A DNA stretch of 64,000 nucleotides from Diprion similis (taxonomy: Eukaryota > Arthropoda > Insecta > Hymenoptera > Diprionidae). Of the stretch, positions 40,101 to 51,255 are shown one piece after another (the stretch's first letter is position 1; each line of letters begins with the position of its first letter). The DNA is taken from contig NC_060110.1 in the NCBI RefSeq assembly GCF_021155765.1, positions 23,520,001 through 23,584,000 on the forward strand, given 5' to 3'. Position numbers and translations under genes: made by a program. The notes beneath the pieces were generated by a model. The model was not told the DNA's origin and ran no database searches. It was given only the letters and a program-made list of their open reading frames with translations.

Positions 40101-43100
40101 TAAGGTATATACTTATGATAGGTACCGCATCGACCTGCGAAAATAAACGATAATAATCGTTGCGAACGTACCAATGTCCAAATTTTTAAATAAATGTGTT
40201 GTTTTTTATTTTTTTTTTTGTGATAATTGTAAAAGACCTCGACCAGAATTTGTCGAATTTTTGACTGAGAAACATTGCGATAACCGAAAATAAAATTCAT
40301 TTATGATAGTTGTGAGGCTATTTACGGAGACGATGAAAAATTAATTTTTTACTACTTCGAAACGATTCTTTTATAACCATTCGTGATCAGGATTCGCATT
40401 GCGCAGAGGCTTTTGTTGGAATTACTTGGAGCCTTTTGTCGACAGTTACGATTATTATTCATAGATGACCAGACAAGTTTTATCGGTCAATTACTCTATA
40501 CCATCGATCAAAATAATTACGAGGTGAGCACAATAAATATAATACAACAATTGGATTTGTTCAAAGTTTTAAAATTCCATGCTCCTCACACCAGGTGATT
40601 GGAATATCACCCTAACTTTTACAATTTCTTTTGGAAATATACGAATAAGACATTCACTAAATTACGAGTGCTGTGACAAAGCCACCATATTGTCATCGTC
40701 ATTGTAATCTTTTTCCTTTTCTTCTGTCTTATTCTCAACCGAGGTTCTCAAGACCCTCAGCAGAAAGAGGACGGGTGAATATCCTGATCATTGACTTCGA
40801 CATCAGGTCCAGGAGTCGATTAGTCCGTGAAACAGTGAGTCGCGCGGCACGTACCTGGAAGTATCATTGTCGTCATCAGCGTCGTCGCAGCCGAGCTGCC
40901 GCCGCCGTCGCCGTCACCGTCGTCGTCGTCGTCGTCGCTGACGTGAGCTTGTGTGGGTGGCTCCCACAGGGAGAGGTGTCCATCACCCTCGGCTGACAGG
41001 AGGAGCGTGCTCCCCCGTGGCTGCTTGGTCTATTAAGCTGCGCGCTACTCGTACGTCCATCCGTCCGTCCGTCCGTCCATCCATTCATCCGTCGGTCCGA
41101 CGGTCTACATGCGTTCATCCGTTCGTTTGTGTCTCGCGATTTGAATCCGACCCGAACTGACCATCGAATTTCTCCAGTTTCTATCCTTCGTTCAGACTTC
41201 GATTTTATGGCTCATATCTTTTTTTTCCAATGTTAGCTTTTCTTAGAATTATACATTTTTTTGTAATTCCATGGATGCCGAAGAACGTAATGCAGATTAC
41301 AGAGTAAACCTTTTACCAATATGCACATGGTGAACGGAATCGTTATACCTCTTTAAGATCCAATATGATGTGGACAACGGTTTTCAACAGAGGCGTTTAA
41401 GTCTTATGGGTTCCAGAAGCTGTTTTAGTACAGCTTATTTCATTTGATACCAAACATCAATATTCTCAAACTCGAGCACAAATTGATCTCAAAAGTCCGT
41501 GTAATTTGAGGTAAACACTAACATTGCTTACCAAACAATACCAACTTCTCAATGTTCTACTTCCATTAATTTCATGCCAGCTTTAGATGAAAAATATGCA
41601 TGTGCCCTACACCCGCAAAGTATCGACGTTGCAGAGTAGATGATCGCCGAGGATTTGTAGAATGTAACTGGTCCAGGGGCGAAAACAATGTCTTAAACGC
41701 CTTGGATCTAAGAACGTGGGCTACATTACGCTGTCATACTTCCGGCGTTGAGATTTATTAGTCCCAGTTTTACGCCTTGTGGGGGGCTCTTAGAATTGCT
41801 TTGAATGTCCAACTCATCGGTCGTTGTCTTCTGCCTGTGACGGTTCCGCACGTGGCTAAGCGTCTAATTTCCTCCCCAGTTTACAGCACACAACAGAAGA
41901 GGTGTGAAACCAGTGTCTCTTTAGCGCATTTCTGTTTTCTTTTCGAATGTCTCAATTTTCAACGTCGATGTTTCAAAAATTTTTGGATTCATGGATTTCT
42001 GAAAGCACTGCTCCGTTCTGTGTTATTATTACTGGCGTTCATGTTCCCACTTTACAAAGTTTGGAACATTAAATTCAGTTTTATGAAATTCTTCATTCGA
42101 ACATTATCCAGGGAAAATCTCTTGCCAGGGACTTGGAATCCACGAATGAGAAAAAGGAGAAGAGCGACTATAGTAACCTTCCACTAGGCAAAGAAAATGT
42201 TTGAAAAATAGAAGAACGATGGAAACGAACTTCCTACTAACGGACTAACCGTTCTTTTCCATCTACACTTGCGTGACATGATGCGCGTTCCTGGAGGTCG
42301 TGGTCATCGTGTGTGTATTTGCCTGTAGCCCGACCTAAGTTGTGTTCATGTGTGCAAACCGAACATGTGCACGATGAAATACACACCTCTATGCATTAGC
42401 ATTGGCATTAGGCGTGCGACGTGGTATCGGGGCAAAGCTAAGTTATCGTGTATGAGTGTGGGGCGTAGGTACGCGTGGTTACACAGGCATGAATATATCC
42501 TCGAGCTCTCCCACACCGCAAGTATTCGCGGTAAACAGTTTATACGCGTCGAGAAGCCATATCCGTTTGGCCTCGATCGGTCAATCACAATTTAGGAAAC
42601 GTCCGTTTCCGGTTAGAGCCCGACACCATACTCCGCGGTTCCGTCCTTGCGGCAAACTCCCTGGCGCATCTTATACGACTAACCGGAGATTCTTCCTTAT
42701 CTCCACGTTGCATCGACGCACATCGTACCTCCGTCAGCGTAATCACAGAGGTGTGTGAGTGGCGGATGCATGCATATATACGTCTTACAAACGCACATGC
42801 TCACAGCGCCATCTACTCTTAGTGGGGTCCAACATATTGGAAGGCGCCATCTAGCGGAATTCCCATCTATGGATTAGGACAACTGTGATTTGAGTTTAGG
42901 ATAATTATTCATAATCAACTGCGTACAGGAATAGAAATTTCAAACAAATTTTGTACTCCAAATGTATTGTACTTGTCAAGAATTTATACAGAATCGATAG
43001 TAGCATGATACGAAAGATGGCGCTAAGTAAATTTATCAACGTCAAAATTGTTCTATGCTCAAAACCAAAACAAAGATACTCGCATCTCGAAGAGACCAAA

Positions 43101-46100
43101 GGAACAAGAAAGTTCTATTATCAGTAAAATAAACTTTGATTTTATTAATTAAACATCAATTTTGGACTTCGGGTGACTAGAAACTTTTTTGTATATTCAA
43201 ACTTCACGGGATGCCGACAACCTTTTTTCTTTTCCAATTTTTGGCACCGAGAATCATCCCGCGGATGGAGGGTGGAACAAGACTTGATGGAAAGGGAAGG
43301 AGGGGGGGTGGGGTGGGGTGGAGGGGGACTGGGATCCTCTCGCGGGTGGCTCTGCCACTGGGAATAAATCCGGCGAGTGAGAATAGTCACCGCGTAGCCA
43401 GTGGAACCGCTCAGCGACCACCGCTTGCTAGTTGAAGGCTTGGATGCGTGTTTGGCGTCACGTGACAGGAAGCGGGGGTAAATTGGACGGCAATTGCTGA
43501 CGCCACCAGAGCTGCAATCTATCAGTCGCTCTTTCACCTTTTGCCAAACCCGATTTTCGCTCATGCATCATGTACCTATGACCATTATGGACCACGAAGG
43601 AAAGTGAAAAACATTGAAACAAGCAAGAACTAAACGACTTGAACGAGAATTTCCAGCAATCTATCATTTTACTCTATGTTGTTTTTTGAAGACACAGGCG
43701 TAACGTTTTCTCTTTCGGTAAAGATTCTTCCATGGACCATAATATAAAATTATCGTAAACTGTTTATACATAAGATTCAACAAACATTCCAATAAAACTA
43801 CGATCGATCCTTTTTTCCAGATTCGGACACTTTGAATGTTTCGTGTTTTATACAATCTTCGACTAACAAATCTAGAATCATTTTTGAAGTGACTATCACA
43901 GAGAAGTTTAAATCTCTTCCGCCAAATAGCAGTCTAGTAATTTTATAATAACCGTCCCAAACAGACCTATGGAGATGAGAAATGCTAACTTTTCCAACGG
44001 ATTGCTATGGACACTCTAACAATGAGTTCCCTACTTTCGAGTATCCCATATTGCAATGCATGCGAAGATACAAATTCATAATTAACACTAACGAGTGTGA
44101 CTAACCCTTGCTTTGTAGAAGATGTGAAAGCTCGGTGGGAGCTTCAGAGTCATATTTCTCGAAGCGTGTGATCACGACGTGAAAGAGAAGCACGACTCGC
44201 GTGTGTCGCGGTATGGAGTCCACAGAAATTTATATACAAATGAGCTGGCCTAATTATGCAAATTCCTTCTTGTCATATTTGCAGTGTACCTACCGACGCT
44301 ACGTGTGTTATATCTATACACGGCTGTCGAGTACAAATGCACGCGTACGATGCTGGACCACGTTCGCAATACTCAGATTGTATCTACACACGTGGAATTC
44401 ACGCTCGGTACACACGATTTGAACTATGCTGACAACGCTGGCATGCGTTGAACGCTCATGCCGGGCAACGACCAGCCACCGCTGCTGCCGCCCCTTCATA
44501 CCGCGTTGTGGGTCACAATACATCTATGCTTTCTGGCACTGGTATCGGCTGCAAAAATCTGTGAGAAACCACTTTAACCTCAACCTTGGTCACCGTGACC
44601 TTCGATCGAAACCCACCCCACTTCGTTCATCCTTTGCACGTCTAATGGTTGCGCCTCTTTAGTGAGGCTAAATTTAAAAGTTGTCGTTATCGTTAATCCA
44701 ATATCATGACTACCGATAAGACAATTGATGTCTCCTCAACTTCAAACTGAAATCAGATGTTCGAGTAATGATCAAGTAAATCAGGGCTCTGAAGTGTCGC
44801 AATTGGAGATTGTAAGTCTGAAGGATTGAATTCGAGTATTCCAGTGACAATAGTGAAACGCGGATTCGCCTGACGACGTCACTGAAATTTGACAGCCAAA
44901 ATCAATACTGCCAGCTCAAGAAGCAGCCTGATCTAACCTGTCCCAACCTAGCTGGGAATTGGACTATGATGATGCTCAGCGCTGATTAAGACTGGAACTG
45001 CATCTTAATGACACGGACGAGCCATAATGTCTCGTGGTTTAGACTAGTTGGCAAAATAGCGAGTAAGATTGTTTTCCAAGCAAGTATAGGGTAGATTCGA
45101 CATTTGTGGCCACATTTTTAAAGTTCCATATTCACTAATTTGACTTTCAATCTCTTTAACTACTCGATTCATGGCTAAGATCCGACTTCGAATAAGTTTT
45201 GGCCACAAGTCATCAATACTCGGCAGATACACTTTATTGTTTGAAAATTAATGGTTTCATAGATTAGAATGGCATAGCATCAGAATGTCTGGCCACAACT
45301 GGTAACAACGTGACCAAAACTGGTAGATCTTGACATCGATCCCATCTTTCTGAACGTACACAACTTGAACTCTTGAGCGATAAAGTAAGGGAGAGACAAG
45401 AGATAGTTTACCTCTGTGACTAAGGTGCTGTCGTAGTCCTTTCTGTCGTATATCCATCCGTGTTGGCATTTACTGATGGGCCAATCGGTGCTGCCCACCG
45501 GTGGAAGCCCGGGTGAACCGTTGTTCGAAGTCCTCGATGAGTTCGCGGCTGCCTCCTGGTGCAGCCAGGCCTCGATAATGGCGGTGTAATTCACGTCGTA
45601 CATGTAACACCGAGAGTACGAGCGCCGCCCGTCTGACTTTGGGGTGTAGGGTAACGACAGTGCCTTCCTTTGGTCGAGGGTCAAATTCGAGTTCTCCAGC
45701 TCCGGGATGCGGCACCAGTGCTCCGGCGATGCGCTCACGAACACCTGGTCAATCGAGGAAACGTAAGGAACGTATGTCAGCTTCTCTCCGTCGTTTTTTA
45801 CGCCAATTATTAAATTTTAGTAACTAAACGAAGGAACGAGTTTAAATGGTAAAATGAATTGCTGTCGAAGACAATCACGAAGCTTCGTGAGTATCGCGCA
45901 AGACATTGAACGTCACACTTCTGACAGCTTTCTGTACAATAGCTTTCGTTAGATTCTTTTCAAGAACTTCTTAAACGTGTATATTCAATTGTATCTGTCA
46001 ATTATTATGGTCAACTATCTCTTGACACTTTTTTATAGCTGCTGCACTTTTCTTACTAATTTACAGAGCTTAGTATTCCATTTTTACATTTTAACATTAG

Positions 46101-46627
46101 TGCAGTAGGAAGTGAAGAAAAATTTAGCGTAGCTGTAGTGAAAATATTCCACTTTTAGTATTTCTGTCGGATTGAATCTGTCCACAAATATAATCAAGTG
46201 AAATTCTTTGTAACAAATAAAAAAAGAATTTTTTTCAAACTCAACCAGTTCTAAGTCTCAAAAGCACAGTCCAAATATAGCATCAAGTATATCACATATA
46301 AATAATTAAAGCGAAGTTGCAGGTATTTGGAAATCTTGACAAGCATGCGACAAAAGAACAAAATTTTTCCTAATCGTATAGCTAAACGATATAAAAGTGT
46401 TCGTACCAAAGCGGTAAAGTTAAAGCTTACAGCCGGAAAACGCGACCATAATGGCGTACTTTACGGCTACTACATCGGAAAAGAGCTTTGGCATTACTTA
46501 CTTGCGAAAAGGCAAGGAAGGCGGCTGGCAGAGTGGCTGGTATGCAGAGAAGATAGTACATGATGTTTTGGTACCGTCCTTTCTCACCCACGTGCACGAG
46601 CACGTCATCGAAGTCGATGGTACTCAT
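37106..46627 (-). CDS. SLC22-like organic cation/carnitine transporter (MFS)
   Basis: Plasma-membrane solute carrier of the SLC22 branch of the major facilitator superfamily. Nine exons: 46627-46502, 45744-45412, 39155-38897, 38802-38711, 38593-38390, 38300-38069, 37942-37811, 37737-37383, 37307-37106. All phases agree and give 644 residues. TM1 begins at about residue 21. The large outer loop of exon 2 has N-glycosylation sequons (NLT, NYT, NSS) and CQHGWIYD, followed by LDLVCDNGWW as in organic cation transporters. The MFS A-motif is GWIADKWGRR (about 183-192). ESPRWLLSKNR, MDRLGRRW and ELLPTVLRSQAMG match the family's later motifs. The last exon is a polar, acidic cytoplasmic tail ending GDEKV. 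Substrate cannot be read from sequence; Orct- or CarT-like roles are possible. Confidence 0.9.
40870..41097. repeat. GTC trinucleotide and CCGT/CCAT tetranucleotide microsatellites
   Basis: 40870-40941 is an imperfect (CGT/CGC)n run ending in a pure CGTCGTCGTCGTCGTCG stretch. 41054-41097 is a (CCGT/CCAT)n run. Both are simple repeats inside the transporter's long intron. Confidence 0.85.
42805..43024. promoter_or_regulatory. Three GCGCCATCT motifs, possible insulator-type cluster
   Basis: AGCGCCATCTA lies at 42805-42815, GGCGCCATCTAGCGG at 42843-42857, and the reverse complement AGATGGCGCT at 43015-43024. Three copies of a nine-mer in 220 bases is unlikely by chance. The word resembles GCGCC-core sites of insect architectural proteins, but I cannot assign a factor with certainty. 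They sit in the middle of the long transporter intron. Confidence 0.4.
43294..43333 (+). repeat. G-rich tract, potential G-quadruplex
   Basis: The plus strand carries six or more runs of three to seven Gs, separated by one to four bases, starting GGGAAGGAGGGGGGGTGGGG. This satisfies the usual G-quadruplex pattern. It is on the template strand of the transporter, so the RNA would be C-rich. Confidence 0.7.
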
Positions 46628-48092
46628 CTTTCGAGGATTTGAATCACTTTTGAGTGCTGCAGAGGGGAACGCTGTTTCTTCGGTTCAGCCCGCATGACCG
46701 CCGCGCATGTCCGCCTCTTGTTCCCTCTGCGTATATACGATTTTATTTTTTCAACCACTTTTATTCAGTTTGTGGTAATAGTAATTAACTGTAGTTGGTT
46801 AATTAACTACCTGATCAATCAATCAGATATAAGGTTGCAATTATTTTATACTCTATTTTTTATTCTACTCCTATTCGTTTATTTTAACGTATTAATTTTA
46901 TATATCATATATTCCGAAATCAGAATTTAGTTCGATATCATATATTGTGCTGCGCGATATTTAATAAATTTTTATTGTTTATTAACTACTCTTCACTCAT
47001 CGTTATACTCTTTTACTTACAAAGTAATTAGACACACTGATAACACTATGCTATATTTGTTCTATACGTTCGTATATTGTTACACCTGGATCGTTTTAGC
47101 AGAGAATTTTTTACCTTTTTGACACCGAATTATGACTGCACTTCACACCTAACACGCGCACTTTCTGCACCGTACCTATCATGTATCATATATATAGTTT
47201 TGTATTTGGCGTTACTTTGGCTCTGGTAATTCGTCGGCTCACTTTAAGCTTTACTTTCCATCCCAAGTATTTTAAACTTGCGAATAAACTACAATGAATT
47301 TTTAATCTCTTTTTTTTTTTTGTCACTTCTCACGTCAAATTAAACTGCGGTCCGTATCCCCTTTCCTCTCACCCTCGTCCTGCTAGTGGCAATAATGGAG
47401 AACTGTCGATGCGCAACGTGCAGGCTTGATGCGATTTCCGACGATGTGGACTGTGAGACGATTCGTTTTTTCCCTTCTATTATTTTTTTTTTTTTTTTAG
47501 GTTTATCCGATATGCGAAAATCGAACACTGCACAATTTCTCATCCACAAAGAGTCGGTCTATTTGCACATTTACGTCATTTCATTACGGAGGAATCGAAG
47601 CGAGCCAGTCGGCGCTGCGAGGCGTCAACCGTTCCCAGGAAACGTTGATGAATCTTTCCCAATTTCTCGCACCATCTTCGTGCCTTTGACGAATCCCGGA
47701 TTGAACCTACTCTCTTTAAAAAGAAAAAATAAATAAATAAATAAATGAATGAATTGCTGAGTAGTGTGAATAGTTGCGAGTTGATTTTTAAATTAGATGT
47801 TATACAATGAAACACTCCGGTGCGTAATACGGTACATTATGATCGGTACTCCTTAACGCGTTATGATTGGCAGGTACAGTCTAGCGTCAAGTGGTATCGT
47901 CTGTCTCTATTTGCACTGCGTGCAGTTAGTTACCACGCGTGCACATTTTCGCACAAAAGCTCATGTAAGCCCTTGGCGGGAATACGTGCGCATGATTATC
48001 GGATGATGAAACGATCACTGCGAAACGCCGAAGGTATCTGTAGATTCATTTTGAAGGACAGCAGTTTTTATACAGCTATTCTGAGCCTCTCT

Positions 48093-48098
<6 letters not shown>

Positions 48099-48136
<38 letters not shown>
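48099..48136. repeat. (CT)19 microsatellite
   Basis: A perfect dinucleotide run of about 38 bases, preceded by an interrupted CT tract from 48086. It is likely polymorphic. Confidence 0.95.
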
Positions 48137-48139
<3 letters not shown>

Positions 48140-48978
48140 GCTGCTTCGTATGCGAAATTTGATGCACGGATTTAATTTTACTTCCAAGATAAATATTTTT
48201 ATCTGTAAAATCGGGTAGAATATTTTGCTTCCTACAATAAAACGGCGACAATATATACTTGCAGGCTCAAATAATAATAGTAAGACGTAATCAACCAGAT
48301 TGTGTTAAGATTTGCTTACACTTGATGCTGATATTTAATTCAGAAAAAGTTTACACTCAATGTTCTTTTGTTTGAATATGTATCAAATTACTTATCTCAC
48401 AGACAGAGAAAATAAATGTCCTCTTTGATATTTGACAAAAATAACTGAAAATACGATATTGCCTTTTTCTTTCTCTTCACCTTCAGGAAATTATCACGGG
48501 CCTTATATTTTCTTTATAAACATCAGTGCGGTAAATTGATACGGAAACATTACTGATCTATAGAAGACTGCCCCTGATGGATTCGGTCCCAGAGTGATAT
48601 GAGATTGTGTTTTCAGTGGATCCTAAAATCAATGATATCAAAGTGACATTCCAGGTAATCACTCGAATACCAATCGATTCTTCGGTGTATTTGTGAAATA
48701 TTTTCACTGCGATTTTACCAAAATTACACTCGAAAAATCCACTCTGGTATCACCAAAATATCACTATTTTAATCCACTGGCGATCTCCAAATTTCAAGTC
48801 CAATACTTACGAATTTGACTAACAAGGGGGTTTGATGGGTCTCAGGTATATTGAAGGGGACTCTTCCCGAGTACTAGGCTATCGGCATTTCGTTCAAGAA
48901 GCGTTAATTTCGGAAAAAAATTCGCAGAACTCCATTTCGCACTAGATATGCCTCTGATATTTGTTACCTGCCGAGTAA

Positions 48979-49050
48979 GCGAGCGTGGTGCAGTGGGTAA
49001 GGTCGGCAACTGGCACGGTGCCGGCCCGGTTTGAAGTCTCGCCGCTTTTA
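48979..49050 (+). mobile_element. tRNA-like sequence, probable head of a degenerate SINE
   Basis: TGGTGCAGTGG (48986-48996) matches the Pol III A-box consensus. GGTTTGAAGTC (49029-49039) matches the B box at most positions, 32 bases downstream, which is normal tRNA spacing. A T-rich stretch follows at 49046. The acceptor and T stems do not pair, so this is not a working tRNA. A tRNA-derived SINE head is the best reading; a decayed tRNA pseudogene is the alternative. Confidence 0.4.
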
Positions 49051-51099
49051 TCTTTTCAATTTTACTTTAAATTATCAATAAAGAGTAATTGAAAATAAAA
49101 ATGGACTTTTTATCATGTGTAGTAAATGTTTATTTCAGTGATGTTTCGGCGCTTTTAATGCGTTTACAGTGAAAATGCAGTGTAAAAAATTCTTAACTAC
49201 ACCGTGAAATCTAAGTGTAACTTCAGTTCAATTTCAGAGGGACGGAATCCGCCAGAGGCTCGACTATTCTTTTTTAACTTTACGCTTATGAATGACTCGA
49301 GAACTGGATTTCAATTTTTCTTCAGAAACTGGATTTGTTATATTCAGTCTTCACGTATCGATTTGCTGTTTCAGCATGATCGAAAATCTGCGATTTTTCG
49401 ATGGAGTAAGTTCGACGGTACGAGTATATATGATACTTTCGTATCAGGGGATGAAGAATGTATCTGTGTTAATGGCGATCGATAGTTATAGATATACCTA
49501 TAGGGCAAGTAGGAGTGAGTTTTACAGCTGATTGAATTTGGTTGAAATATCTTGCGAAGCCTCCGGGCAAATCAGCCAATCACGCCCGATCAATGAGTAA
49601 ATGAAACGATCGAATTGACCAGCATCCGGACTGCAGTACCGCGTCGCCTACCGTCGACCGAGCTCATCTCATCCGATTTTACAGCAATGAAAGGGCAAGG
49701 TATAAAATTTAAATAGGAGATGCGCGGGAAGGAATCGGTACTGCAGACTTCTGCGGCTACACAGGAAGTACTGGCGAGCGTGCCGCGGTCTTTCACACTG
49801 TTGTCCGCACAACGCGAAGAGGAGAACGCCTAGTGTGCGTTTTGTAGGTATGTTATAAGGACGGCGCGACTGTTCCGCTGCAGGGATGAATTTGCCGCGC
49901 ACTTTGTATTTTGAAAAATGTCTCGTCTATCGTGGACACGCGTCTATCGGTTTAACCACGGATCTGTTTAATGCGTCGCGATGTACGGGTAGAGATCACC
50001 TCTAGATAATGTGGTCTGTAGTCTCCATCGCGAACTGAATCTGAAACAACTGCAGAGCTGGGGGCCTCGTCGATCCAGTATCCCGTCCTTCCACCTCCTC
50101 CACCGCAGCATCCAGCTCCACCTCCACCACCGTCACCATCTCATCTCTTCTCTGTATACGCGTTTATGTGTTCATCTATCTATCATTTTGAGGACCCCTG
50201 CCTTCCCCCCGATCCCTCGCTCCTCGTCACTCCCCCGTCCTGCTATAGAGTGACTATTAATATAAAAGGGGTTCCTCGACACTTGTTCGGTAATTGCCGG
50301 TCGGCATGCTTCAAGTTTGCCGATTTATTTTCTATCCGCAATCCACCCGAAACCCGATCCACCTATGGTGTATCATCTGCATATATACACACCACGGACA
50401 GGACAAGGATGTCGGAAACCCGTTGGCGTGAAAGCCACGTGCTCTGGGCTTAAGGACGCGAGTGATTTCACCGTTATCCCCGTGCTGCGCCATTTCCAAC
50501 CCTGGATATCACAATTCGATTAATTACACCTAAGGTATTATATTCCATTTTACCGAGTCACGACGGTATCGGGCATCTTTTTTTTCTACAGGCTGACGCA
50601 GCATAGAATGCGATAAGGGCGATATAAGCATCTCAATTGGCAGTCAGGCTGGTCAGCGCCTTGAAGATTGGTAATTTCAAGTTTTTCAGTCCGCAAATCG
50701 GCGCAGTCAGACTAAAACACCATGTCCACATAATACGTGTTCAGAGAAGCATGTCAAGTCGAAAAATCTCGATTTCCAGATTCAACTAGAATAAAATCAT
50801 GTAGATTCTGCTTGCCTGATGTAATAAAAAAAATGTTTACATACGAGTCGAATTATGGAACCTGCACGTGTACGATTTTCATTGTAGCTTGTTATACTGG
50901 CACGCTTACGAAATTTCTTGATTTTGGTGCTAAAGATTAAACTCACTGTACCATTTTCTATAAACCTCCGAGATCTTCTTCTTATTCCTTTTCTTTCTAT
51001 TCGTGAACCCGTGTGCCACCCACCTTTGAAATCTCTTCTTCTTCCCCTTAATAAAGTCGAGGATATAATAGATCGACGGCGGTGTCGGTTGCCCGCTGG

Positions 51100-51255
51100 T
51101 GTTCGAACACTTCGAACGATGTATCGTTGCCATGGCGACGTCACGCGTCACCACAAACAGCAAGATGGCCGCGGACAATAGAGGCTTGTTAGTCCACGTG
51201 CTGTTTACTTCGTAGTGAACCATTGACGTTCTCATGTCTTCGTTCAACTGGAAAA
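51100..51255 (+). promoter_or_regulatory. Promoter of the SPIDR-like gene with X-box and YY1/Pho-type sites
   Basis: GTTGCCATGGCGAC at 51126-51139 is a complete RFX X-box (RYYRYY-N2-RRNRAC), with a CRE-like GACGTCAC overlapping its 3' end. AAGATGGCCGC at 51162-51172 fits the YY1/Pho consensus. Both lie within 130 bases upstream of the start codon in a CpG-rich patch with no TATA box, as for a dispersed housekeeping or germline promoter. Motifs are seen; binding is inference. Confidence 0.45.

Larger units (their letters stand above)
39156..45411 (-). other. 6.3 kb intron 2 of the transporter gene
   Basis: By far the longest intron of this gene (GTAAAC donor, CATAG acceptor). It contains trinucleotide and tetranucleotide repeats (40870-41097), three copies of GCGCCATCT (42805-43024) and a G-rich run (43294-43333). 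The longest internal frame, 136 codons on the plus strand at 41777-42187, has no recognisable domain. No nested gene is supported. Its size suggests it houses regulatory elements. Confidence 0.75.
46628..51099. other. Intergenic region between transporter and SPIDR-like gene
   Basis: AT-rich sequence with long T-runs (around 47310 and 47490), an (AAAT)n run near 47727-47747, a (CT)19 run and a tRNA-like element (listed separately). The transporter promoter and leader must lie just above 46627. No further gene is supported on either strand. Confidence 0.5.

Noticed and set aside
41777-42187. 136-codon open frame on the plus strand inside the transporter intron
   Set aside because: The hydrophobic stretch near the middle is not matched by any recognisable family, and no flanking exons or promoter are visible.
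48979-49050. Functional tRNA gene
   Set aside because: The A and B boxes are present, but acceptor and T stems do not pair and the B box deviates.
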